Below are positions 43,923 to 53,600 of a stretch of 64,000 nt of DNA, in pieces (positions within the stretch are counted from its first letter, which is position 1; the number at the start of each line of letters is the position of its first letter). The stretch lies in contig JBJMQS010000003.1 of the NCBI GenBank assembly GCA_045802605.1, positions 102,697 through 166,696 on the forward strand, read 5' to 3'. The notes beneath the pieces were generated by a model, which was given only the letters and a program-made list of their open reading frames with translations, did no database searches and was not told the origin of the DNA. The position numbers and the translations under genes were made by a program. This DNA is from JBJMQS01 sp045802605 (lineage in GTDB: Bacteria > Planctomycetota > Planctomycetia > Gemmatales > Gemmataceae).

Positions 43923-44761
43923 GTTCTGTCCCACTCCTTCGCAGGTCGCGCGGGGCCGAGCTATCGGCCATGGCCGCGCTGTTCGTACTGACGGTGCGAC
44001 AACATCTGCATGGCCGGCGGCTCCTCGTTTTGTGCCTGCTCTATTTGTTGCCCTGCGTGCTTGCGGCGATACTGCGTGCGATTCCAAGGCCCGCACCAAG
44101 CGATCATTTGGAGTTTGCCCTGGTCCTCAATTTGTTGCCGCACGGCCTGGCGCCGTTGACCGGGCTGCTATACGCCGGTGGAATCATTCGCGATGAAATC
44201 GAGGAGCAAACACTCACTTATTTGCTGTTGCGGTCGGTGCCACGCTGGGCGATTTACGTGACCAAAATGCTGGCGACGATGTTGGTGACCGCGCTCCTCG
44301 TTTCTTTCGCTGCCGTGGCACTCTACGTGGCGATCTACGCCAATACGCCGGAGTTCACGAGCGATGTCTTGCGGGATCGCCTGCCGAAAATTGTGGGCAT
44401 CTTCGCGCTGGCGCAAGTGGCTTACTGTGCCTTGTTCGGGTTTTTGGGATTAATCGCACGCCGATCGTTGGTCTTCGGAATCATCTACATCGCGGCCATC
44501 GAAGGTGTGTTGGCCAATCTCGATTTCGTGGCCCGCTCGGTGACGATTGTCTACTACGTCCGCACGCTCGTTATTCGGTGGATGGAACTACCTGAGCGCA
44601 TCCTGCACCAAACCAACGAAGACTGGGGTCTTTCGGAGGCCAACGTGCCCACGGCGGACCAGTGCCTGCGACGCCTCGTGGGCTTTGCGGTGGTTGCCAC
44701 ATTGTTTTCCGCGTGGTGGTTCGCGCGGCGCGAGTATCGAGTCAAGACCCCTGGGGCCTAG
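43919..44761 (+). CDS. ABC transporter permease (second permease of operon)
   Basis: 280 residues, ABC-2 type, overlapping the ATPase stop as ATGA. Five or six hydrophobic segments (LVLCLLYLLPCVLAAIL at ~36-52, then ~75-92, ~115-140, ~160-180, ~183-203, and ~250-268). GGIIRDEIEEQTLTYLLLRSVPRWAIYVTK is the cytoplasmic coupling segment. Smaller than the first permease and without its large loop. Substrate unknown; the last gene of the operon. Confidence 0.88.
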   Translation: MSSVPLLRRSRGAELSAMAALFVLTVRQHLHGRRLLVLCLLYLLPCVLAAILRAIPRPAPSDHLEFALVLNLLPHGLAPLTGLLYAGGIIRDEIEEQTLTYLLLRSVPRWAIYVTKMLATMLVTALLVSFAAVALYVAIYANTPEFTSDVLRDRLPKIVGIFALAQVAYCALFGFLGLIARRSLVFGIIYIAAIEGVLANLDFVARSVTIVYYVRTLVIRWMELPERILHQTNEDWGLSEANVPTADQCLRRLVGFAVVATLFSAWWFARREYRVKTPGA

Positions 44762-44853
44762 CCGCGAGTTTTCTGTTAATTTGTTTTGAGCGTTATTGGC
44801 GACGCATTTGCGAGTAAATGTCGCTAGCATTTTCGTTTACCGAAGGAGAAGTT

Positions 44854-45021
44854 ATGCCAGATTCTCCCAATCCCATTTCGAACCCGCCTTCGAACGAAGA
44901 CAACCCGGCCGAAAAGCAGCCCGAGCCGAATCCGCATACGGGCCAACGCGAGCCGCAGAAAATGCCGCAGACGGAACCGCAAGTCCCCTACAAGGACGAT
45001 GACACGGGCGGCGGGGACTAA
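44854..45021 (+). CDS. 55-residue Pro/Glu-rich disordered protein
   Basis: ATG 44854 has AAGGAG about 7 nt upstream (ACCGAAGGAGAAGTT), better than the in-frame ATG 44818. The product is hydrophilic and rich in Pro, Glu, Gln and Asn (MPDSPNPISNPPSNEDNP), ending KDDDTGGGD; no hydrophobic core, so disordered. The leader resembles that of the acidic protein at 39978. 92 bp separate it from the ABC operon; possible cotranscription. Function unknown. Confidence 0.6.
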   Translation: MPDSPNPISNPPSNEDNPAEKQPEPNPHTGQREPQKMPQTEPQVPYKDDDTGGGD

Positions 45022-45167
45022 CCTCGGACCCAAAGCGGCAACAATGCCACCAGTCAGTCGACCAGGTTTTTGGGGCCAAGGAGCGCCAGGGGGAAAACTG
45101 CGGGCGCTGACGCGACCTGGCTCACCTGGGTCGGTGCACGAGGCGCGTTTAGTTTTGAGTAGAGACA

Positions 45168-45584
45168 ATGGAAACTGAAATTAAGCGCAGGCCACTTCGA
45201 TTTCAATTGGTGCTGGCGCTTGCGTGTTTTCTCCTTGTGTTGCTTGTGTTTAGCTGGGTGGTTGTTTTCTTTGACGCGTACGATGTAGCCAAAGCAGAGG
45301 CTCTCAACAGATACGATCAAATGACGCCCGGAATGACACGCAAACAAGTTGAAGCGATGATGGTCGACTGCAGGTTCGCAAAAGAACTGACGTATGGACC
45401 TTACATTTCTTGGAATTTCGAAGGCCGATACGATCTGACAGCTGGTTTTCATGGCGACGTGTTAGACAGCAAATCGCTGTATCCGATTGGAATTCAATCG
45501 AATTCTAACTTTCCAGTTTGGCTTCAAAAGCTGCCACCTTGGTTGAAATACGATGAGGGCCGCAGCTTTTGGAAGCGAAAATGA
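45168..45584 (+). CDS. Hypothetical single-pass membrane protein
   Basis: 138 residues. A basic start (METEIKRRPLRF) precedes a strong transmembrane segment at ~14-35 (LVLALACFLLVLLVFSWVVVFF). The outer part contains DQMTPGMTRKQVEAMM, which looks like the SmpA/BamE-type helix motif (I.PGMT..QV..L), followed by beta-rich sequence (YISWNFEGRYDLTAGFHGDVL). Possibly a small lipoprotein-like envelope protein, but no lipobox is present. Not named. Confidence 0.65.
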   Translation: METEIKRRPLRFQLVLALACFLLVLLVFSWVVVFFDAYDVAKAEALNRYDQMTPGMTRKQVEAMMVDCRFAKELTYGPYISWNFEGRYDLTAGFHGDVLDSKSLYPIGIQSNSNFPVWLQKLPPWLKYDEGRSFWKRK

Positions 45585-45955
45585 GTGCGGTCAGTCACGG
45601 ACCGCACTTGCTTGCACTGCGTGCTCACAAACTAGATGCAATTGCAACACACACGTTCGCCGAAGCGCAGCTCTACCGCGGGCCCGAAGTCGGCTCCGAA
45701 GACGTTCCGTCGTTGAAGACAACCACGCCATGGCCGCCCTGCGGTATCTGAACGCACCATCGACCGCGCCATCCATGCCCGCATCGCCGCAAATCACTCG
45801 CTGCCGCCGAACTCCGCGACACAGACTCTTCGTTCGACACGTTTACGTATTGCGATTGCCCACCGCGCCTCATCGCGGGCCTCGACTTGAACAACCTCGA
45901 CCTCCGGACGCCACTGCATTGAACAACACTTGTTCGATACCGCCCAAATTCATTT
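45585..45955. other. Intergenic region, no gene seen
   Basis: 371 bp. Short frames do not look like protein, and no hairpin stands out. It borders two gene fragments and may itself be decayed sequence. Confidence 0.4.
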
Positions 45956-46504
45956 TCACTTCCGCGCTTGCAATCGCATCAATCCCGCTTGGGCGCACTG
46001 CGTCACTGTCTCAGCCGCGTCGCCGCGAGCGATTTCTTCGATCAGCACTTTGGCTTGCGGCGTCGCGATGGCTTCGATGATTTCGAGGGCCCGATCGGCA
46101 TGCACGTCTTCGTTGTGAAATGATTTGATCACTGTCTCAACCCGCCGCCGAACCTCTGGCGATACGTCGCCGGCCAGAAACTGGTGCAGTGGTGCAACGA
46201 CGCCCGGTCCCAGTTGCCGCAACTCATTTTCTGCTTTGTACCGCACCTCCGACGATTGATCGTCGAGTGCCGTCGTAAGTTGCCTGATGCGAGTTGGATC
46301 AATCTTCTGTCGCGGACGAAGGTTCTTTTTGAGAACGCCGATCATCGTCGCCGGTGCTTTTACACCCTTACCAACAGCAATGAAGGCGCTGGCTGCATCA
46401 CCGCTCAAGTCCGACCAAACTTGTTGGCACATTCCCTCAGTGAGATCGTCAGCGCTATCAAATCGAAGTTGTTTCACATCCCAACGCACACGCTCACGAG
46501 ACAT
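45956..46504 (-). pseudogene. C-terminal HEAT-like fragment of a planctomycete repeat protein
   Basis: About 182 residues from an ATG at 46504. The sequence matches the C-terminal block common behind planctomycete WD40 or propeller proteins: VWSDLSGDAASAFIAVGK, LKKNLRPRQKIDPTRIRQLTTALDD, EVRYKAENELRQLG, SPEVRRRVETVI and ALEIIEAIATPQAKVLIEEIARG. The missing N-terminal domains should lie to the right, but there the plus strand codes for an unrelated truncated gene. The ATG has no ribosome binding site. It is probably a deletion remnant rather than a working gene. Confidence 0.6.
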
Positions 46505-47255
46505 TAGCTGTGGCTGCGGTTCCGAAACAACAAAACACGCGGAGCCGACGGCGGTAAAAGTGCTTGAAGAAAAACTCGTTGCGGGCTTCAACGCAGCCGT
46601 CCTCGAAGCCCAATCGACCGCCGACCTCGTCGCTTGGCTCAAACAACACGGTTACGCATTTTCGCCGGAAGTGGAGGCATGGGCGAAGCCATACGTCGAG
46701 GCTGGCTGGAAGATCACAGCGCTCAAAGTGGCCAAGGATAAGAATGCCACGGACCAGAAGAGCGTCGCCGCTTCGGCACTGCGCATGAGTTTCAAAACCG
46801 ACCGGCCATTGTTTCCTTACCGCGAACCAGATTCCAAGCAGTCTGCGCAAGCACTCGGAGTGCAGCGACGCCTTCTGCGAATTTACTTTATCGGCGAGGC
46901 TCGCTATCAAGGTGAGCTTACAAAGGAAGTTCCCTGGACTGGCCGAGTCGCATGGGCTAACAAAATTAGCGCTGACGATCGCAAAAAGACACTGGAGTTG
47001 CTGAAGCTGCCAGCGACAACGGGTCCCGCGGAATGGTGGATGACAGAATTCGAGGACGCTTGGCCTTACCGGACGGCGCCCGCCGACGTGTATTTCGCTC
47101 GCAGTGCCGATCAGCATGAACTGGAGCGCGAACCGATCATTCAGTACGGGTATTCGGAATGGCCGACGGATGGCTCTGTATATGCGCTAGCAGTTGTGTT
47201 GGTGGTTCCGCCAGTGTTTCGAAAGTTTCGTCGTGCCGCTAAGGAGCCAACATAA
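46503..47255 (+). pseudogene. N-terminally truncated DUF2330-like protein
   Basis: About 250 residues in frame, beginning ISCGCGSETTKH and continuing VKVLEEKLVAGFNAAVLEAQ, LVAWLKQHGYAFSPEVEAWAKPYVEAGWKITALKVAK, a pattern I associate with DUF2330-type proteins, then VYFARSADQHELEREPIIQYGYS and a C-terminal hydrophobic segment (VYALAVVLVVPPVF). The family has a signal peptide and a Cys-rich start that are absent here. Reading further upstream in frame only gives the antisense of the neighbouring fragment. A GTG at 46560 could still start a 231-residue product. The stop codon lies at the first base of the dispersed ~75-bp repeat. Confidence 0.55.
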
Positions 47256-47325
47256 CCATTCGCTTCACCTGCCTGGGGCGGGCGTGTCATGTAGTTTGAA
47301 GTCAGCCGGGGGCGGCCCCGTTGCT
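47252..47325 (+). repeat. Dispersed ~75-bp repeat, copy 1
   Basis: Starts at the TAA of the preceding frame (TAACCATTCGCTTCACC) and contains the core GTGTCATGTAGTTTGAAGTC followed by AGCCGGG. The same block is found at 47949-48023 and, on the other strand, at 55591-55674. Confidence 0.75.
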
Positions 47326-47435
47326 GAACTCATTTGTTCGGCCCAAAGTGTTACAAGGATGCTGCCTCCAACCCCGCGTCGCGTTGCTATTATCCCAGTA
47401 ACGCGGTGACGGGGCGTCCTGACGGGTGAGGTGTC

Positions 47436-47879
47436 ATGTCGATCACTCGACGCGAATCGCTTGCGGCCGCGGTAGTTTGCGGTCTGACGATGGTGGGGAC
47501 CGTTGGCGCCGGCGACAAGTTGCCCGCGCCGGACGAAACGGCGATTAAGGCGGTAATTGCCTACTTCGAGAAGCACGATGTCAAGCTGCAAAAGGATAAG
47601 GGCAACTGGTGGGTCGTGGTCGACCCGAAAGGCGAAGGATACGAAGTGATCATTGCTTTTAGGACTTTCCCGGCGCAGGCCACGGAACAGGAGATGCGGG
47701 ACGAGCTGAAGACAATCAACCTCGGTTTCATGCTGAATGTCCCAGCGCGAGTGGCGATGTCGAAGCCGGGTCTGCGAGCCGCTGACGTCGAGAAAATGTC
47801 GTCGCTGGACAAGGTCCCGGTAGCGGCGAAGCTAGAAAAACTCTTCAAGGAGTACCGGCCGCCGGAGCCGAAGAAGTAG
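47436..47879 (+). CDS. Hypothetical secreted protein
   Basis: 147 residues, not recognised. ATG 47436 has GAGG about 6 nt upstream. Residues 1-25 are a signal peptide with a twin-Arg-like start (MSITRRESLAAAVVCGLTMVGTVGAG). The mature protein is a small alpha/beta domain (AVIAYFEKHDVKLQKDKGNWWVVVDPKG, YEVIIAFRTFPAQATEQEM) ending EYRPPEPKK. Single gene between two copies of the dispersed repeat. Confidence 0.7.
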   Translation: MSITRRESLAAAVVCGLTMVGTVGAGDKLPAPDETAIKAVIAYFEKHDVKLQKDKGNWWVVVDPKGEGYEVIIAFRTFPAQATEQEMRDELKTINLGFMLNVPARVAMSKPGLRAADVEKMSSLDKVPVAAKLEKLFKEYRPPEPKK

Positions 47880-47948
47880 CCTCGCGGCGTTCCGGGTGGC
47901 GCTCGTCCGGTCATTCCGAGCATGTGCTCTGAGCGGGCCCGGACACCG

Positions 47949-48023
47949 AACCAATCGCTCCGCCTGACCCGGGCGAGCGCGTCGTGTAGTTTGAAGTCAG
48001 CCGGGCGATTGCTCCGGCAGGCG
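47949..48023 (+). repeat. Dispersed ~75-bp repeat, copy 2
   Basis: AACCAATCGCTCCGCCTGACC then the core GCGTCGTGTAGTTTGAAGTC and AGCCGGGCGATTGCTCCGGC. Same orientation as copy 1; it lies 70 bp past the stop of the gene at 47436. Confidence 0.75.
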
Positions 48024-48054
48024 AGCGTGTCGTGATGCGACAGGAGATTCGCCT

Positions 48055-48711
48055 TTGATTACTTCGTCTGATGAAGAGTACAAATCCACCAAGCGCATCA
48101 AGCAAGGCAAGGCGCGATTGGCTGAACCATTTGGCGAGCTTGCGGCGTGGATCAGCGACAGGTGGCATGTTAACGTCTTGAATGTGATCTACGACCGCCG
48201 AAACAACCTGCATCCGCCACGACTTCAGGTCATCCTTGAACATAAATCTGAGGCTCAAGTATTTCACGAAGGAGGCAATTTCGATCGGAAGAAACAAGAA
48301 GAGATCGCCTCCAAATTCACTCAAATAAACAGTCTACACACGCAGCGCGGCTATGATGTCGATGGCTTATTTGTCGTTTTCTCGGCTTTCGCGCCTCTCG
48401 CGCGTGAAGAGGCGGACAGCAAGATTTCTAAGAGCGACATCGACGCATTGAAGAAGCGAATAGGTAACCCGGAACTTTGGGAGATTTCCAGATTCTTCGG
48501 ATACGTTACATTCTTGTTCTTCACGGATGCACAAGCCAAAGAATACGCAGCGAACGGCAAACAGACTGAATTTGCACAGATGTATTTTGAGATTCTAAAA
48601 CCGCACGATGAGTTTGACTATCTCAATCAAGGTGATTTCACTGTTGCTTTAGACTCAAAGCAAAACTTCGATGAGAACTATGAAAGCAATTGGTATTACT
48701 ACTACAAATGA
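48055..48711 (+). CDS. Hypothetical protein with lower GC than its surroundings
   Basis: 218 residues, not recognised. TTG start with AGGAG about 8 nt upstream (CGACAGGAGATTCGCC). No signal peptide; charged and mixed alpha/beta, with VNVLNVIYDRRNNLHPPRLQVILEHKSEA, a hydrophobic YDVDGLFVVFSAFAPLARE strand and an unusual Tyr-rich end (ESNWYYYYK). A/T-rich codons (AAA, GAA, TTT) are more common than in neighbouring genes, suggesting transfer. It could belong to a toxin-immunity or phage-defence cargo, but there is no direct support. Confidence 0.6.
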   Translation: MITSSDEEYKSTKRIKQGKARLAEPFGELAAWISDRWHVNVLNVIYDRRNNLHPPRLQVILEHKSEAQVFHEGGNFDRKKQEEIASKFTQINSLHTQRGYDVDGLFVVFSAFAPLAREEADSKISKSDIDALKKRIGNPELWEISRFFGYVTFLFFTDAQAKEYAANGKQTEFAQMYFEILKPHDEFDYLNQGDFTVALDSKQNFDENYESNWYYYYK

Positions 48712-48733
48712 CTCCCCTAGCCGGACTGCGGCT

Positions 48734-49255
48734 ATGGAAACATCCTCGCTGCGCAAGAATCGGCCACATTTGGAAGCCGTGCTTGGGCCGCTCTCCGCGC
48801 AGAATGAGGCGAGCGTGCGCGCCACCTTTGACGAGGTCGATGGAGTTCTACTTGGAATTGCTCGCCAGTTCAGTCGGGACCGGACGGGGTGTGAAGGCAC
48901 GGGGCTGGAGCTGACATGGGCGGCATCCGGACAAGTCGATATCAGCAGTCATGTGGGCGCCTGCATTGACGGCAGCAAATGCGTCGACTTCTGCATCGCA
49001 CTTCGGCCATCGTGGTACTTCGGTGAGAGATCGTCGACGATGACATGGGAGATCGAAACGGTGATCCAAGCGGATTGCCAACACGCTGTGGCCCACCGCC
49101 GCATGCATAGCGTCCACGAAGCTTCCGCCCGCGTGCTCACCGCTTTGGAGGCAGCCGGTGCCCTGCATGCAGCAGTTCGAGAATTGCTTCGCTTCGCGAC
49201 AGCGTTTCCTTTGGAGCACTGGCTGCAGCGGGCGGGCGACCATGACGTGGGCTAA
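48734..49255 (+). CDS. Conserved hypothetical protein
   Basis: 173 residues from ATG 48734; an in-frame ATG at 48671 lies inside the previous gene. Composition is normal for the genome. VDFCIALRPSWYFGERSSTMTWEIETVIQADCQHAVAHRRMHSVHE and LRFATAFPLEHWLQRAG look like conserved blocks of a planctomycete family of unknown function. No signal or membrane segment. Its last ~119 bp overlap the end of the M56 gene on the other strand, which looks truncated there. Confidence 0.58.
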   Translation: METSSLRKNRPHLEAVLGPLSAQNEASVRATFDEVDGVLLGIARQFSRDRTGCEGTGLELTWAASGQVDISSHVGACIDGSKCVDFCIALRPSWYFGERSSTMTWEIETVIQADCQHAVAHRRMHSVHEASARVLTALEAAGALHAAVRELLRFATAFPLEHWLQRAGDHDVG

Positions 49256-50105
49256 CCAAAACATCGTCGCACGCACGTTCCCAAGTCGAGCGCGCACATA
49301 GACCCATGATCCACACGAGCGGATGAAACCAATAGATGGCCTGGGTCAGGCGCAACACGAATTGCCATGCAAAGTCAGACCGCCGGACGTGAGCTAGCTC
49401 ATGCAACAGCACGGCATCACGTTGAACTGCGTCGCCATTCGTGCTCCAGGATTGCGGAATGATAATCGCCGGGCGTCGCCAGCCGAAAGTCATTGGCACC
49501 CAGACCGAATTACTCTGGCACAGTGAAACGGTTTTTTTGATACCAAGTTGTTGTGACCAATGGCTGAGCCGCTCAAGCCACAGCGAGTCAGTCACGGAGA
49601 CTATCGAGTTTTTCAGTCGGCGCACGGCAAGCATCGTGAACATCAATCGAGAAAAATAGAACGCAACACCGCCGAGATACAACCCAAACAAGATGGCACC
49701 CAGCGAAAGCTCAACGGGCGCCGGGGTCACGGTCTGGGGTTCAATCTTCTCAACGGCCTTTGCTGGCAGCCGCGCCGATTCCACTGCTCGCACGGCCGGC
49801 ATTCGTGGCTCACTTGGGGTTTCAATCGGTGCGCCCATGATCACTGACCCGTCGGCCGCTGGGTGCACGGCCGCCGGCGACTGCCGAACATACCAGGGCA
49901 GATCGATGTGTGGCGCAAATGTCACGACAAAAGGTAAAACGAGTAGCGCGACCAAACCGGCATTTAGAACTGCTGATGTAACTTGGGCGGTTCTTCGCTG
50001 AAGTAATCCAACTGCCATGAGCAACACGCCCAAGACGATTGTCAATCGAATCGCGACATCAGTGACATGGAATTCAAAAACGGCGATGGCCGACCAGTTC
50101 GTCAT
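49137..50105 (-). CDS. BlaR1-like M56 family membrane peptidase, probably C-terminally truncated
   Basis: 322 residues. Hydrophobic helices at ~15-33, ~40-62 and ~125-148 are followed by the M56 zinc site HELAHVRRSDF (~234) and the downstream WERACDDV that supplies the third ligand. M56/BlaR1 proteins sense a ligand outside and cut the BlaI-type repressor inside. Here the sequence after CDDVL turns into PRHGRPPAAASAPKETLSRSEA, a Pro/Ser/Ala-rich stretch antisense to the neighbouring gene, where a receptor would normally continue to another helix and a sensor domain. The sensor is missing, so activity is doubtful. It overlaps blaI-like 50102-50500 as ATGA and is cotranscribed with it. Confidence 0.8.
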   Translation of the reverse strand: MTNWSAIAVFEFHVTDVAIRLTIVLGVLLMAVGLLQRRTAQVTSAVLNAGLVALLVLPFVVTFAPHIDLPWYVRQSPAAVHPAADGSVIMGAPIETPSEPRMPAVRAVESARLPAKAVEKIEPQTVTPAPVELSLGAILFGLYLGGVAFYFSRLMFTMLAVRRLKNSIVSVTDSLWLERLSHWSQQLGIKKTVSLCQSNSVWVPMTFGWRRPAIIIPQSWSTNGDAVQRDAVLLHELAHVRRSDFAWQFVLRLTQAIYWFHPLVWIMGLCARSTWERACDDVLVSPRHGRPPAAASAPKETLSRSEAILELLHAGHRLPPKR

Positions 50106-50500
50106 GGTTTGTCTCCTTTGGGCCGACGCTTGTTCGCCGGCGCGGAATCTAGCAACTCGCGCAACTCATCCGCCGACAGCTCATCTTCTTCAATCAATCG
50201 CAAGACGAGATTCTCCGCCGAACCGCCGAAGAATTGAGTCAACAAGTTGCGCAAAGCCGTTTTTTGTGCTCGGACTTGTTGGGTGACCGGCCGATAGTGA
50301 TACACCTTTCCGACGGCCTCATGCGTGACGTGCCTCTTCTCTTCCAATACCCGCAGCAAGGTGCGAACCGTCGAATCGTGGGGCTGACCTTTCATGGCAC
50401 CGCGAATTTCCTCGGCAGTCGCTCGATCGCGCGACCAAAGAAACTGCATGATCTCGGCTTCTCGTTCAGTAAAGGGGTTCGCTTGACGTCGCATGGCCAT
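50102..50500 (-). CDS. BlaI/MecI family transcriptional repressor
   Basis: 132 residues, typical length. The winged helix at ~8-75 (FTEREAEIMQFLWSRDRATAEEIRGAM, DSTVRTLLRVLEEKRHVTHEAVGKVYHYRP) carries the BlaI pattern. The C-terminal dimer helix LLTQFFGGSAENLVLRLIEEDELSADELRELL is complete. It should repress its own operon by binding a dyad upstream and be cut by the M56 protein when a signal is sensed. The stop overlaps the M56 start. A similar pair follows at 50645-55146. Confidence 0.92.
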   Translation of the reverse strand: MAMRRQANPFTEREAEIMQFLWSRDRATAEEIRGAMKGQPHDSTVRTLLRVLEEKRHVTHEAVGKVYHYRPVTQQVRAQKTALRNLLTQFFGGSAENLVLRLIEEDELSADELRELLDSAPANKRRPKGDKP

Positions 50501-50505
50501 CCACC

Positions 50506-50519
50506 GTTAAAGAATTAAC
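50506..50519. promoter_or_regulatory. Possible BlaI operator upstream of the first BlaI/M56 pair
   Basis: GTTAA-AGAA-TTAAC is a perfect 5-bp-arm inverted repeat 6 bp upstream of the start codon, in A/T-rich sequence that continues to a less perfect TTAACA/TGTAA dyad. Position and symmetry fit an autorepression site. It could be a chance dyad. Confidence 0.4.
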
Positions 50520-50644
50520 AGTTATGATTGTAAAAAAGAGCCACTCACATCGTCAAGGAGCAATTTGAAAGTAGTGCCATTACACTCGGCAGGATTCTAA
50601 TCCAGCCAAGTGTCACGGCGCAAAGGAGCCCGCCGCACTCGTTG

Positions 50645-53600
50645 TTAGTCCTGCCGGACTTCGGGGGCAGTGAAAATGACATTTACAACCTCACCCTCTT
50701 TCAGCGTCAGTGTGCGGGATGACTCTGGTGGCGCGTCACTTCCAATGAGCCAGAATGGAGCCACTTGAATCCACTGTGAAGTGGGACGGATGAATTTTAG
50801 CTCGAATGTTCCATCCGACTTTGTAGTAGTGGTGGGATCGTAATAACGGTTCTCCAATTTGTCGGCGGCTTGTGCACGCACCTCGCGCCCAATTACCGGC
50901 CGACCCTGCTTGTCAACCACTTTGCCGCGAACAATAGCGCCCTCGTTCAGTTTGAGCGTCACGCCCTCAATCACTTGCCCTGGCGTCGTGCGAATTGGAG
51001 GGAGATGGCCATTGGCCCAGGTGCGCCACTCGTTGTACTTGCCATCGTGCGCGACCAGGTTGTACTCGCATGTGCCGCTGGCGGGCAGACTCATTTTGAA
51101 GGTGCCGTCTTGCTGCGTTTCGACGCTAAAGCGAGTATCGCCCGTCAGCGAATTGGCAGTGCCGGTCAGCGCCGGTGCCACCGTAGCCCCCGCCACTGGC
51201 TTCCCCTTGGGATCGAGCACGACACCTGAAATTCGCACAGCCGGCTCGACATGAATCGTCACCGGTGCCATGTCGAGTTTTAGCGCAAACGTCAGGTAGT
51301 CGAAATTGCGTTGCCAACCGTTTCGATGAGGATCCACGTACTTGCGCTCCCACTCTTGTTTCGCTTCCTCCGACCACCACCGGCCGTGTTCCTTGGATTC
51401 CACGTTGAATTCGAAGTCGCCCGGAACCAGGTCGTTGATGACGACTTCGCCAGCGTCATTGGACGTGCTATCGACTTCCTTATGCTCCCATTGAAAAATG
51501 CGGACGCCTCGGACCGGTTTGCCGCTGATGGAGTCGCGCACCTTGGCTCGGAATGTCACGCCTTTTTGCAGCCGTATGTCGTACTTACGCGACTGGCCCG
51601 CGCCAATACCCGTTTTGTTAAGCCGGGCCGTACCGACGCCGGGCGCCTTCACCTCGAACGCATATTCATCCGGCTGCACGTATAAACGGTAGTGCCCCGC
51701 GGCATCCGCCTGGGCTTCCGACCAAACATGACTGTAGACGCAGCCTTCCAGGAATTTGGGTCCTTGATCGACGCGGATTTGTGCGTTGGGTGCGGGCTGG
51801 CCGTCGGGCCCTGTCACGACACCTTCGAAGTATGTCGCTCGATTCATGGCGATCACAAGTCCGTTAACTCCGAGCTGCTGCTCTAATACGAGCACTGGCG
51901 AATAACCATCCTTACGAAAACGCACTTCGACGTTCCTGGACTTATTTCCTTCCTTTATTCGAAAACGCCCTTGATCATCCGTAAACGCAAAATTCTCCGG
52001 GCGGTCAACCCAGTCCCAGACGTGCACTTTGACTTTCGGCAATGGACGTCCGGTTTCGTCTACCACGATGCCCGCGAGTTCCCCCGGTTGGACATCATCG
52101 AGGCCCGGTTGGCCGAGAATAGTTGGGATGCTAACTAGCGAAACGCCATCTTTCGCGATTTGCAGATTGGCTTCATATCGATGATGCTCGGCCGTTTCGA
52201 TTTGTAGCGGCACGAACCGGCCTATTTCGAGGGGGCCGTTCGGTGAGTACTTCAGTGTGAACTGACCATCTGCATTTGTGGGCATTGATGCTGTGGCCCG
52301 GCTTCCACACATTTGCGCGCGACAGAGCGCGAATACTTTGCCATTGGCGATCGGTTGCCCGGCGATGTCAACGGCCCGGGCGATGATTTCCTTGGCCACC
52401 TTCACTGTTTCGAACGGTTCGGCAATTGTGAACGTTGTTACGTTGGCAGGCACTTCAAAGGTGCGAGGCCCATCGCCGCGTTCCTGGCCCGGCGGGCAAC
52501 TCCACACTCGGAAAGTTACTTTGCCTGGCGGCAGTCGCAGCGAGAATTGTCCATCCGAATTTGTCGGCTTCACGCCGAAATGGAATCCTTTCGGATTGAT
52601 AAGCCCTTCATCGGCCATGAACACTCCAGGCACCGGCTCATCGGTACCGCGCTGCACCACCCGCCCCTTTACCTCAACACCTGAGATGATCTCGACAGAA
52701 ACGTTTTGGCTAGCTCCTGCTAAGGTCGTCACTTTGACTCCCGCACACGTCCCTGGAGCGTCGCTCGGCACGGTCACTACAACACCGACTGGTCCCGCGG
52801 GCAAGCCACTCGCGCGGAAATGGCCCTCTGCATCAGGCCGGACCTTTTGATGGAAGCCATGCAGCGTTTCGTAACCCTCGATGCTAATTTCCGCGGTCGA
52901 AGGTAGGATTGCAGCAACCTGGGACGTGATCTGTCCGTTGATGACCGCTTCGGGTTGCAAAACCAGACTCACGGGTTTGCTGCCTTCTTTGCTGGCCACG
53001 ACGCCTTCCCTTGGCCCACCCGCGCCGGTGTCCAATTCCGCAAAGCCTTGTGCGGAAGCGCGGAAGATAACTTCACTATCAACTGCAACGGATTCGAAGC
53101 GGAACTCACCCTTCGCGTCGGTCTTCGCAAAGAAGTATTTCTCGATGGACGTCCCTCGACTCGCAGTCGACGGCTGGTAGCCCCATGACATGCCATTCCC
53201 CGCGCGATGCACAAACCCGATTTGAACGGTCGCGTCGGGAATCGGCTCGCCATCGGGATTCTTAACGGCCCCGCTCATGCTGATGGCAGGGAATAACTTG
53301 AGGGTCACGGTTTGCGGACCAGGAACTTGCAGATAATGCGAACCAGGTGCAAACCCATCCTTCGCAGCAAAGAACAGTATTGAAGGAAATGCCGAACGGT
53401 CGGTCGGCAATTTCTCGAAGCTGAATTTCCCGCGCTCGTCGCTCGTTGTGGTCATCCGTTCTCCGTTCCCTGCATCCCCGGCGGCAATTACCAAGGCACC
53501 AGTGACCGGCTGATTGTCCTCGGTGACGACCAAACCCGTGAACTTGGAACTTGTCAGATGATCCTTCGTCCCGGGCTCGGCAGTCGGTGTGGGTTCGCCG

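Noticed and set aside
46287..46502. Upstream extension of the DUF2330-like frame
   Set aside because: It is the antisense of the HEAT-like fragment and has no family similarity.
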